Assembly (NCBI GenBank): GCA_024690445.1
Contig: JAILPD010000066.1
Location: forward strand, 1 to 40,944
DNA length: 40,944 nt
Origin: Acholeplasmatales bacterium
Lineage (GTDB): Bacteria > Bacillota_I > Bacilli_A > Acholeplasmatales > Anaeroplasmataceae
Direction of reading: 5' to 3'
The notes beneath the pieces were generated by a model. It saw only the letters and a list, made by a program, of their open reading frames with translations, ran no database searches and was not told where the DNA came from. Below, piece after piece: positions 24,407 to 32,166 of this stretch; the stretch's first letter is position 1, and every line of letters begins with the position of its first letter. Made by a program: the position numbers and the translations under genes.

Positions 24407-25429
24407 TTATTTTATAGATTTAACTGTTTTACCTATTTGAAGCTTTCCTTGAATAGGAATACTTTCTGAGAATGAAATTTTTGGAGTTTCAATTATTTCA
24501 ATAAGCTTTTTAGTTGCTTGAATACCTATTTCTTTTGAATCCTGAACGAATGTAGTAAGCTCTGGTCTTAATAATCTAGATAATTTAATACCATCATAAC
24601 CAACAATACTAATATCATCTGGAACAGATAAACCTTCTTTTTCAATTTCTGTAATACCACCAAGAAGTGAATAATCGTCTGGATACATAATTACTGTAGG
24701 TCTATCCTCTAAAGCTAAAAGTTCTCTTGTTGCTATACCACTTTCCTTTGGAACATGATATCTTGCTCTTTTTACATATTCATCTCTTACAGTTATTCCA
24801 TTTTGTTCACAAGTTTTATAAAAACTTGAAATACGATTTCTAGTAACTGATGTATCTTCACCAGTAATAAATGCTATTTTTTTATGACCACACTCAACTA
24901 AGTAATTAACGATTTCTCTTACACCTTGAATATTGTCAGATACAACTGATGATTTTCCATCAAACACATAATCGATAGTCACAGTTGGAATGTCACTTTC
25001 AATTAATTCAACTACCTCAGGATCCTTAAAATCGACAGATGCAATAATTACCCCATCGACATTACGATATTTAGCATGTTCAAAGAAGGTAAGATAATCT
25101 CCACCTAGATTCTTACCAAAATGATGAGATATGAATGTAATATCATATCCATGCTTTTCACTTTCATCCTTAATTGAATTTAAAATTGCAGAAAAGTATT
25201 CGTGCTCTAAGCCTGATGAAGTTCCATCAACAAATAATACTCCTACATTATAACTTCTATTTGTTTTTAATAATCTAGCAGAAGCATTAGGAATATATCC
25301 CATTTCTCTTGCTACATTTCTAATATATTCAGCTGTTTTAGGGTTTAAGTCTGAAGAACCATGTAGTGCTTTACTTACAGATGCTATTGAAACACCACAT
25401 TTTTCTGCTATATCTTTAATTTTAACCAT
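24407..25429 (-). CDS. LacI-family repressor of the beta-glucan locus
   Basis: A 340-residue DNA-binding protein. The N-terminal helix-turn-helix with hinge reads VKIKDIAEKCGVSIASVSKALHG, then NPKTAEYIRNVAREMGYIPNASARLL. The rest is the periplasmic-binding-like effector domain (VGVLFVDGTSSGLEHEYFSAIL; GHKKIAFITG; ISIVGYDGIKLSRLLRPELTTFVQDSKEIG). I start it at ATG 25429 because the HTH begins there as in the family; the frame is open upstream but adds about 21 non-family residues overlapping promoter and operator O4. O4 sits directly on its own promoter, suggesting autoregulation. It is co-transcribed with the GH1 gene. The inducer is unknown, probably cellobiose or a breakdown product. Confidence 0.92.
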   Translation of the reverse strand: MVKIKDIAEKCGVSIASVSKALHGSSDLNPKTAEYIRNVAREMGYIPNASARLLKTNRSYNVGVLFVDGTSSGLEHEYFSAILNSIKDESEKHGYDITFISHHFGKNLGGDYLTFFEHAKYRNVDGVIIASVDFKDPEVVELIESDIPTVTIDYVFDGKSSVVSDNIQGVREIVNYLVECGHKKIAFITGEDTSVTRNRISSFYKTCEQNGITVRDEYVKRARYHVPKESGIATRELLALEDRPTVIMYPDDYSLLGGITEIEKEGLSVPDDISIVGYDGIKLSRLLRPELTTFVQDSKEIGIQATKKLIEIIETPKISFSESIPIQGKLQIGKTVKSIK

Positions 25430-25463
25430 CATAATCACCATTTTCTCTTTTTTGATATAATCA

Positions 25464-25488
25464 ACTCTTAAACGTTTACGTAATTTTA
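25464..25488 (-). promoter_or_regulatory. Promoter and operator O4 of the lacI-GH1 operon
   Basis: Minus strand TGTTAAAAT is an extended -10 (TAAAAT at 25483-25488). Right after it lies operator O4, read on plus as CTCTTAAACGTTTACGTA (25465-25482) with the shared core. A repressor bound there would block its own transcription. Confidence 0.6.
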
Positions 25489-25513
25489 ACATAAAAACGC
25501 TGTAAAAAAAAGT

Positions 25514-25530
25514 CGATATTCGAGATATCG
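25514..25530. repeat. Second palindrome in the lacI / GH94 divergent region
   Basis: CGATAT (25514-25519) and ATATCG (25525-25530) flank TCGAG. It differs from the TTAAACGTTT sites, so if functional it would serve another regulator. Confidence 0.4.
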
Positions 25531-25564
25531 TACAATTTTGTTAAAAAAACTTTACAAAATAGTA

Positions 25565-25592
25565 TTGATTTTGGCAAAAATCGTGTTATTAT
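25565..25592 (+). promoter_or_regulatory. Promoter of the cellobiose phosphorylase gene
   Basis: TTGATT (25565-25570), 16-base spacer, TATTAT (25587-25592). Operator O5 begins 10 bases after the -10, so it overlaps the expected start site. Confidence 0.55.
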
Positions 25593-25602
25593 TAAGTTAG
25601 AA

Positions 25603-25621
25603 GTTACTTAAACGTTTTCGG
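25603..25621. promoter_or_regulatory. LacI-type operator O5
   Basis: GTTACTTAAACGTTTTCGG carries the shared ACTTAAACGTTT core. It lies between the promoter and the GGAG ribosome binding site of the GH94 gene, a classic repressor position. Confidence 0.75.
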
Positions 25622-25635
25622 AAAAAGGAGCTAAT

Positions 25636-28059
25636 ATGAAATTTGGACATTTTGATGATAAGGAATATGAATATGTTATAACAAATTACAATACTCCGTT
25701 ACCTTGGATTAATTATTATGGTCAGGATGGCTTCTTCAGCTTAATGAGTAACACATGTGGCGGATACATGTTTTTTAAAGATGCCAAATTGCGAAGAATA
25801 ACAAGATTTAGATATAATAATGTTCCAAGAGATTACGGTGGAAGATATTATTACATCAATGACAATGGTACAATATGGAATCCAGGTTTCTTACCTTTAA
25901 AGACTAATCTTGATAGCTATAAGTGTAGACATGGACTTGGCTATTCTATATTTGAAAGTGAAAAGAATAATTTAAAATGTGAATTATTATGCTTCGTCCC
26001 ACTAAATGACTTATGTGAAATCAATCAACTAACATTGACTAACAATAGTAAAGAAACAAAAAAGGTTACTTTGCATGGTGTAGTTGAATGGTGCTTATGG
26101 AACGCAGTCGATGATCAAACCAATTTTCAAAGGAACTGGAACATTGGCGAAGTTGAAGTAGATGATTCAACAATTTATCATAAAACAGAATACAGAGAAA
26201 GACGTGATCACTATGCATTCTATCATACTAATATTAAGCATGATGGATTTGATTCTGATTTAGACACATTCATGGGTTTATATAATTCTTGGTGTGATCC
26301 TTCTGCTGTTTTAAATAAGACATCTTACAATAGCGTAGCTTCTGGTTGGGCACCTATTGCTTCTCATATGTTTAATCTAGAAATTAAACCAGGAGAATCA
26401 AAGACTGTCATTTTCCAAACAGGATATGTAGAAAATAAAGAAGATAAAAAATGGGAAAAAATACATGTCATTAATAAAGAAAAAGCATATGAATTACAAA
26501 AGAAATATGCTACAAAAGAACAAGTATTAAAAGCATTTAATGATTTAAAGACTAAGTGGGTTAGTCTTCTATCTACATTAAAAGTTAAATCAGATAATGA
26601 GAAATTTGACCGCATGGTCAATATCTGGAATCAGTATCAATGTATGGTAACATTCAATATGTCAAGATCTGCATCTTACTATGAGAGTGGTACAGGTCGT
26701 GGTATGGGTTTTAGAGATAGCTGCCAAGACTTATTGGGCTTCTTACATCTAATTCCAGAAAAATCTAGAGAAAGAATTAAAGATATCGCTTCTATCCAAT
26801 TTGAGGATGGTTCTACATATCATCAGTACCAACCACTTACAAAACGTGGTAATGCCGATATTGGTGGTGGTTTTAACGATGATCCTCTTTGGTTAATAGC
26901 TGCGACAAGTCAATATATTAAAGAAACTGGTGATTATTCTATATTGAATGATCCAACACCATTCAATAATAAGGAAGGCTCTGAAAAGCCACTTATTGAT
27001 CACCTAAGAGCTTCACTAAATTATATTATTACTCACAAGGGTCCACATGGTCTTCCATTAATTGGTAGAGCAGACTGGAATGACTGCTTAAATTTAAACT
27101 GTTTCTCAAAGACTCCAGGTGAATCTTTCCAAACTGCTTCTAATTTTGAATCAGGAAAGGCAGAATCAGTATTTATCGCAGGTATGTTCGTATTATATGG
27201 AAAGGAATTTGCTACTATTCTAAATCATATTGGTAACAAAGACGAAGCCAATAAGATATTATCTGAGGTTAAGTCTATTGAAGACGCTACTATTAAATAT
27301 GGTTGGGATGGCGAATGGTTTGTACGAGCATACGATGCCTTCAGTAACAAGGTTGGTAGTCACGAATGCGAGGATGGTCAAATCTTTGTTGAACCACAAG
27401 GCTTCTGTACAATGGCTAGAATTGGTGAGGATTTAGGTTTTGGTAAAAAAGCACTAGATTCAGTTGAAAAGATTTTAACAAATGATTATGGTGTTGAAAT
27501 CCTTCATCCTTGTTATAAGGAATACCATATCGAGCTTGGTGAGGTTTCTTCATATCCTATGGGATATAAAGAAAATGGATCAGTATTCTGCCATAATAAC
27601 CCATGGATTGTTATAGCAAATACAGTTATTGGTAATAATGAAAGAGCCTTCGATGTGTATAGAAGAAATTGTCCTGCATACTTAGAGGATGTTTCTGAAA
27701 TACATAAGACAGAGCCATATATCTATTCTCAAACTATTGCAGGAAGAGATGCCAAGAATTATGGGGAGGCTAAAAATAGCTGGTTAACAGGTACTGCTTC
27801 TTGGACAATGTATGCCGCAAGTCAAGCAATCCTTGGTATTAAACCAGATTATGATGGATTAATGATTGATCCACATTTACCAAAAGAAATTAAACATGCA
27901 CAAGTAACAAGAATCTTTAGAGGAATTAAATACAATATTTCTATTACTAACAATGCTTCAGGCAAATATCAAATGACAATCGACAACAAGCCAATTGATG
28001 GAAAGATAATTCCATATAACAAAGATATTACTGAGGTTAATGTTATAATTACTCTATAA
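25636..28059 (+). CDS. Cellobiose phosphorylase (GH94)
   Basis: An 807-residue cytoplasmic enzyme that cleaves cellobiose with phosphate into alpha-glucose 1-phosphate and glucose, saving one ATP. The N-terminus KFGHFDDKEYEYVI, PLPWINYYG and GRYYYINDNGT are typical of cellobiose phosphorylases. The middle has NMSRSASYYESGTGRGMGFRDSCQDLLG. The catalytic-acid motif is DWND (480-483) in GRADWNDCLNLN. Near the end come EPQGFC, YPMGYKENGSVFCHNNPW and GEAKNSWLTGTASW. Length matches the family (about 810). Laminaribiose or cellodextrin phosphorylases are in the same family and remain possible, but the N-terminal pattern favours cellobiose. It is divergent from lacI-GH1, under promoter/operator O5, with its own terminator. 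Confidence 0.93.
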   Translation: MKFGHFDDKEYEYVITNYNTPLPWINYYGQDGFFSLMSNTCGGYMFFKDAKLRRITRFRYNNVPRDYGGRYYYINDNGTIWNPGFLPLKTNLDSYKCRHGLGYSIFESEKNNLKCELLCFVPLNDLCEINQLTLTNNSKETKKVTLHGVVEWCLWNAVDDQTNFQRNWNIGEVEVDDSTIYHKTEYRERRDHYAFYHTNIKHDGFDSDLDTFMGLYNSWCDPSAVLNKTSYNSVASGWAPIASHMFNLEIKPGESKTVIFQTGYVENKEDKKWEKIHVINKEKAYELQKKYATKEQVLKAFNDLKTKWVSLLSTLKVKSDNEKFDRMVNIWNQYQCMVTFNMSRSASYYESGTGRGMGFRDSCQDLLGFLHLIPEKSRERIKDIASIQFEDGSTYHQYQPLTKRGNADIGGGFNDDPLWLIAATSQYIKETGDYSILNDPTPFNNKEGSEKPLIDHLRASLNYIITHKGPHGLPLIGRADWNDCLNLNCFSKTPGESFQTASNFESGKAESVFIAGMFVLYGKEFATILNHIGNKDEANKILSEVKSIEDATIKYGWDGEWFVRAYDAFSNKVGSHECEDGQIFVEPQGFCTMARIGEDLGFGKKALDSVEKILTNDYGVEILHPCYKEYHIELGEVSSYPMGYKENGSVFCHNNPWIVIANTVIGNNERAFDVYRRNCPAYLEDVSEIHKTEPYIYSQTIAGRDAKNYGEAKNSWLTGTASWTMYAASQAILGIKPDYDGLMIDPHLPKEIKHAQVTRIFRGIKYNISITNNASGKYQMTIDNKPIDGKIIPYNKDITEVNVIITL

Positions 28060-28073
28060 TTTTTCCTTCTCTT

Positions 28074-28110
28074 AAATAGGCCGGCAAGCAATTGCCGGTC
28101 TATTTACTTT
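28074..28110 (+). terminator. Terminator of the GH94 gene
   Basis: 28074-28087 pairs with 28092-28105 (14 bp with one G-U, core CCGGCAA/TTGCCGG) around GCAA, followed by ACTTTT. Confidence 0.85.
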
Positions 28111-28111
28111 T

Positions 28112-28138
28112 CAAAAAAACAGGATATTATCTATCCTG
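28112..28138 (-). terminator. Second hairpin with T-run, minus-strand orientation
   Basis: CAGGATA (28120-28126) pairs with TATCCTG (28132-28138). On the minus strand it is followed by seven T. It sits just after a short open stretch (28145-28237) and may act as a back-up terminator. Confidence 0.6.
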
Positions 28139-28144
28139 CTTTTA

Positions 28145-28237
28145 TTAGTTATCTAAATCATTATGTTTTTTCTTCTCGAAATATTTATGTACTCTATAAC
28201 AATCTATAAATGTAAGCAAAAATGATGCTCGAAAGAT
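28145..28237 (-). other. Short open stretch, possible gene remnant
   Basis: Between two minus-strand hairpins there is a frame of about 30 codons ending in TAA (28145-28147). Its translation ends SFLLTFIDCYRVHKYFEKKK plus HNDLDN, a hydrophobic stretch followed by a basic tail. It has no ATG and no ribosome binding site (a TTG is at 28219). It may be the remains of a small membrane protein, or of an older, longer end of the upstream gene; chance is also possible. Confidence 0.25.
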
Positions 28238-28251
28238 TCAAGCATCATTTT
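28212..28251 (-). terminator. Terminator of the six-gene STAS-RelA operon
   Basis: AAAATGATGCT (28219-28229) pairs with AGCATCATTTT (28241-28251), extended by a G-U and three more pairs. On the minus strand ATTTTTGC follows. It starts 9 bases after the stop of the last gene. Confidence 0.8.
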
Positions 28252-28259
28252 AAATAATA

Positions 28260-30302
28260 TTAAGCGAACAATCCTAGTAGTGCTAAAGCAACACCAGATA
28301 AATAAACTGTTGTTAAAACAAGTCCATAAATAGAAATTAAAATAATATCAGAAACAGCGTTTCTCTTATTCTTATGTGGATGATATAGCAATACAAGTGG
28401 AGCAATTATGATTAATGAAGTATTTTGACCAATACCTAAACTATTTAATGTTTGATTACCACTAAATATCATTTCAAATATCCAAATTATTACTATTAAT
28501 CCAGCAGCGATAAGATTCTTTGTAAAAATATATCTGTTACCATTAAAATATCTAAAGGCTTTTTCTTCACCATACTTCTTCTTATAATGTAATCTTAAGA
28601 AGAATAATGATATTAAATATAAAATAGCTAATATAGATATTGTTATTCTATCTCCAATAAATAATAATTTTGTCCAGTAGCTAGTGAATTTAAAACCAAA
28701 TAATACATCACTATGACCAAATATGAATGACAATATAATCAATAAAATTGGAATAATTGTCATCGATCTAAAAATAATAAGCTTCTTCTTAGTATTAATA
28801 AAACTTGGAGTTAAGAATAAGAACAAAATCATTAAAAAGTAGAATGTTGCCGTTGCGAATGGATTAGGGAAAGTAAATTTATCTAATGCATAAGAAATAA
28901 CTGATTGTTCAGCTGTTATATTAGTTAATAAATATCCTTCAACCAAATAAATCATTAAAAATATTAATGGATATAACACTATGTTTCTAAATATTCTATT
29001 ATCTTTCATAAATATATCGAAATTAATATAGAATACTAAGAACATACCAAGCATTTGAATAGAGAATAATTGTCGTGCTATTTCCATACTCTCTGCTGAA
29101 TATGATGCCACATTTAATGACAGCATTAATATTCGAAGCGCACCCAAAAAAATAAATAAGAATGCTACTAATCTAACAAGTGTCTCTGGAATAAATGGGA
29201 ATATTTTAATATCCTTCTTCGCATCAAGGTTTTTACATTTTAATTCTAATAATTCATCGCTATGACTAAATGAATGTATTTCATTCTTTTCCTTTTGATA
29301 AATCCACGCAAAAAATGACAAGAATACAAAAACAAAAGATAAAAATAATGTCAAAAATGCAACTGAACCAATAACATTAACTACGCTAGAATACTTCTGT
29401 CTTGTATTATTTATTGATGTCATAATAGTATCAAAAGATACATCTAATCCTAACTCATCATGAAATAAAGTCGTAAAATCAGAATTAATATCCATATTTT
29501 CGATAATGCCTTTAGCTACTGTTGCCATTTCAGTCTCTGAAAGTACAACTAATTCACCATCAACTACAAAAACACTAAAAAAATCACTTTCATATGTATC
29601 ATAATTAAAGGCATTAACCATAAGCGTATATGACGATACATTATAATCGGAAATAGTAATTGAGAAACGATAATGATCGTACCAATATATTTCCCTAAAG
29701 GAAAAATCTAACATTTTTTCATTATAACTCGAATCAAAAATAACGGCATTTTCATTTCCATTCTCTAATTTATATAATTGACTTACAGTAGGAAAGCTAA
29801 AAGTATTAATAGAGAAATTAGAATTACCCTTATCCATGATAGCCTGTTTTAATTCTACTACCTTATCATCGTGAAGATAAGTTTTTTGATAATCATATGT
29901 TGTAGAAATAACAAAACCAGCAATCGTATATAATACACTCAATATTGCTATTACTAAAAATGTAATCCTTAACCACTTTTTTGTAAACATATGGTACATA
30001 AAATTAGAAATAGGATTATATTTTTCATCATCTAATTTTTTAGGATAACTTCTAATTCCTTCTAGATAGTAATTGAAATCTATATCAAAATATTCAGATA
30101 TTTTTTTAACATCCTTTTTTGTTGGCTTAATATATCCATTTTCAATTAACTTATAACGGAATCTAAAAATTTTTAATTGCTTAGCAAATTTACGTCTACT
30201 AAATCCAAGTTCAATTCTTTTATTATAAAGAAATTCATTATATGAAATATCTTCTAAAGGAGGTGCTTGAAGTAATAAAACTTCTTTTTTCTCTTCTTCC
30301 AT
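28260..30302 (-). CDS. Large membrane protein with N-terminal HTH domain
   Basis: 680 residues; I do not recognise a named family. Residues 23-80 resemble a Cro/CI-type helix-turn-helix (NKRIELGFSRRKFAKQLKIF, IENGYIKPTKKDVKKISEYF). A first membrane segment at about 110-133 is followed by an external domain of about 170 residues (134-305, rich in Tyr/Asp/Ser, no Cys). A second segment lies at 307-335 and a cytoplasmic loop at 336-370. Then about eight closely spaced hydrophobic segments run to the C-terminus. The plan suggests a membrane-bound receptor whose cytoplasmic HTH binds DNA or a protein. ATG 30302 follows AAGGAGG, 14 bases after the lipoprotein stop. It is the last gene of the six-gene operon, so it may sense the lipoprotein or its product. 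Confidence 0.75.
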   Translation of the reverse strand: MEEEKKEVLLLQAPPLEDISYNEFLYNKRIELGFSRRKFAKQLKIFRFRYKLIENGYIKPTKKDVKKISEYFDIDFNYYLEGIRSYPKKLDDEKYNPISNFMYHMFTKKWLRITFLVIAILSVLYTIAGFVISTTYDYQKTYLHDDKVVELKQAIMDKGNSNFSINTFSFPTVSQLYKLENGNENAVIFDSSYNEKMLDFSFREIYWYDHYRFSITISDYNVSSYTLMVNAFNYDTYESDFFSVFVVDGELVVLSETEMATVAKGIIENMDINSDFTTLFHDELGLDVSFDTIMTSINNTRQKYSSVVNVIGSVAFLTLFLSFVFVFLSFFAWIYQKEKNEIHSFSHSDELLELKCKNLDAKKDIKIFPFIPETLVRLVAFLFIFLGALRILMLSLNVASYSAESMEIARQLFSIQMLGMFLVFYINFDIFMKDNRIFRNIVLYPLIFLMIYLVEGYLLTNITAEQSVISYALDKFTFPNPFATATFYFLMILFLFLTPSFINTKKKLIIFRSMTIIPILLIILSFIFGHSDVLFGFKFTSYWTKLLFIGDRITISILAILYLISLFFLRLHYKKKYGEEKAFRYFNGNRYIFTKNLIAAGLIVIIWIFEMIFSGNQTLNSLGIGQNTSLIIIAPLVLLYHPHKNKRNAVSDIILISIYGLVLTTVYLSGVALALLGLFA

Positions 30303-30316
30303 AATAGACCTCCTTC

Positions 30317-32122
30317 CTACATACTAACAGATTCGATTAATCTATCATTTAGGTAACTATTATTATGACTATATAAGTCGTAACTATAGTGACCATTTGA
30401 ATTAATCTTAAAATCAGTATTTGAAGGAATATATATTACATATTCATCCATTTCTTTTTTCATTACAAATTTTGATACAATATTACCATCTTCAAAATAA
30501 ACATATTTTTCACCAGATATTTCTAGTTCAAATTCTGAATCAGCACTCATTCGAATAATATTGAATGAATTCTTTACAGTTAAACCTGATGAATCATAAT
30601 TATCATCTAATGATGTAATATGAGTTAATAAGATTTCAGGAATATGAGCACTACCTAATATTCCGATATTTTCCATATTTATTAGACTTCTTAATTTTAC
30701 AAATCCATCATCTGAGAATAATATTCCAGTAAATAATGATACTAATGCATAAGTTAATTTTTTAAAATCTTCTTTTGTTAAATCCACATCTATTTTCTTT
30801 AAAGCCATAAATAATAAAGGCTCAAAATCTTTTCTAAAACTACCTATGTTATTTTGTAAATCATATAAAACAACACCATCTGCATCATTAATAAGTAATG
30901 ATTTTCCCATATCAATACCTAAATTAATTATTGATTCTTTAGGTGATATATGTGAATATAAAAAATCAAACAATTCCATTAATGTACCCTGTAAATTCTC
31001 AACATATTCTTCTTTACTACCAATTGAAGAACATACAACTGGAATTAAGTCATTTAAATAGACATATGGTGTCACATTTATGTATGGAGATTTAAATTTA
31101 TTTAAAAATGAAATCGTAGATTCATCCTTAAATTTATCTAGCTTATATTCTCCTACTAGACTTGCATTATCTAGCTTGGACATTCTTTTCTTAACTAAAT
31201 CGATATGATCTTGATAATTTAAATCTGTAATAATATCAGGTAAAAACATATCAGTGCCATATCGTATAAATGAAAAGCCATAAGGGGCAACAAATGGGAC
31301 AGGATCATTTAAATTAATTATGCTAAATATATTAGAATAGTTTTCACCCTTTTCAAATATATCCTCATCATCTGATTTAACTATTTTTCCAGCAGGTGGT
31401 TCAAATGAGTATGAATAAATATCATCTTTAGTATAATTGACATTTTCAGAAATTATATTTTTTCCTTTTACTAGTCCATCATCTATTCTACCTGATGCTA
31501 AATTAACAACCGCACCACCTCTAGAATAACCAGCAGTCCATATTTTAATATTTCCTGTGATTGAATAATCATCAATATATTTCTTTAAGAAATTTAAATA
31601 GATTTCAGATGCTTCAAAAAAGCCTTCCGCAAAATCTTCATTATTTCCAAGTTTAAAATTACTAGCCCATTCATTTAAATATCCAGAGCCTCTAACTGTA
31701 ATACCTATTAATGTATAATCATCATATGATTTACTTGCAATAAAAACACCAAATGATGATGATGTTGGTTTTGAGGTACCATATGGATTTACTAAATAAT
31801 TCTTAAAACCTAATGTGCTAAATAATTCTTTAGCATTCACATCAGCATTTGTAAAATCATCATTTGAAGTTGCCGAAAATCCTGCTAGTGCTAAACAAGC
31901 ACTTGCTGAAGCTAAGTGAGGATTATATTCACTTGCTGGATTATTAAAATAGGCATCATCAAAGTAGATATCATATGGTACTTTTTCAGTTGTCTTATAT
32001 GATGCAAAATGCATTATTTTACTTTCAACATTTTTACATGCTGTTAAAACTATTAATAAAGTAGCTATTAATAGCGCTAATAACATCTTTTTAATGTATT
32101 TAAAACATGCACTAATACTCAA
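30317..32122 (-). CDS. Lipoprotein with lipase-like alpha/beta-hydrolase site
   Basis: About 601 residues from a TTG start at 32122, preceded by AGGTGG at 7 bases; an in-frame ATG at 32140 has no ribosome binding site. The N-terminus has basic residues, a hydrophobic core and the lipobox VLTAC, so the protein is anchored outside the membrane. The sequence LIGITVRGSGYLNEWASNF followed by WTAGYSRGGAVVNLAS is the layout of class-3 lipases, with the nucleophile Ser in GYSRGG (about residue 200 here) and an early oxyanion strand. FSIINLNDPVPFVAPYGF fits the region of the catalytic Asp; the His is not certain. The C-terminal 250 residues are unassigned. Substrate unknown (lipid, ester or peptide). 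It sits between the phosphatase gene and the HTH membrane protein gene. Confidence 0.75.
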   Translation of the reverse strand: MSISACFKYIKKMLLALLIATLLIVLTACKNVESKIMHFASYKTTEKVPYDIYFDDAYFNNPASEYNPHLASASACLALAGFSATSNDDFTNADVNAKELFSTLGFKNYLVNPYGTSKPTSSSFGVFIASKSYDDYTLIGITVRGSGYLNEWASNFKLGNNEDFAEGFFEASEIYLNFLKKYIDDYSITGNIKIWTAGYSRGGAVVNLASGRIDDGLVKGKNIISENVNYTKDDIYSYSFEPPAGKIVKSDDEDIFEKGENYSNIFSIINLNDPVPFVAPYGFSFIRYGTDMFLPDIITDLNYQDHIDLVKKRMSKLDNASLVGEYKLDKFKDESTISFLNKFKSPYINVTPYVYLNDLIPVVCSSIGSKEEYVENLQGTLMELFDFLYSHISPKESIINLGIDMGKSLLINDADGVVLYDLQNNIGSFRKDFEPLLFMALKKIDVDLTKEDFKKLTYALVSLFTGILFSDDGFVKLRSLINMENIGILGSAHIPEILLTHITSLDDNYDSSGLTVKNSFNIIRMSADSEFELEISGEKYVYFEDGNIVSKFVMKKEMDEYVIYIPSNTDFKINSNGHYSYDLYSHNNSYLNDRLIESVSM

Positions 32123-32166
32123 AATAACACCACCTTTCATATGATTTTTTTAAAACAAATTACTGC

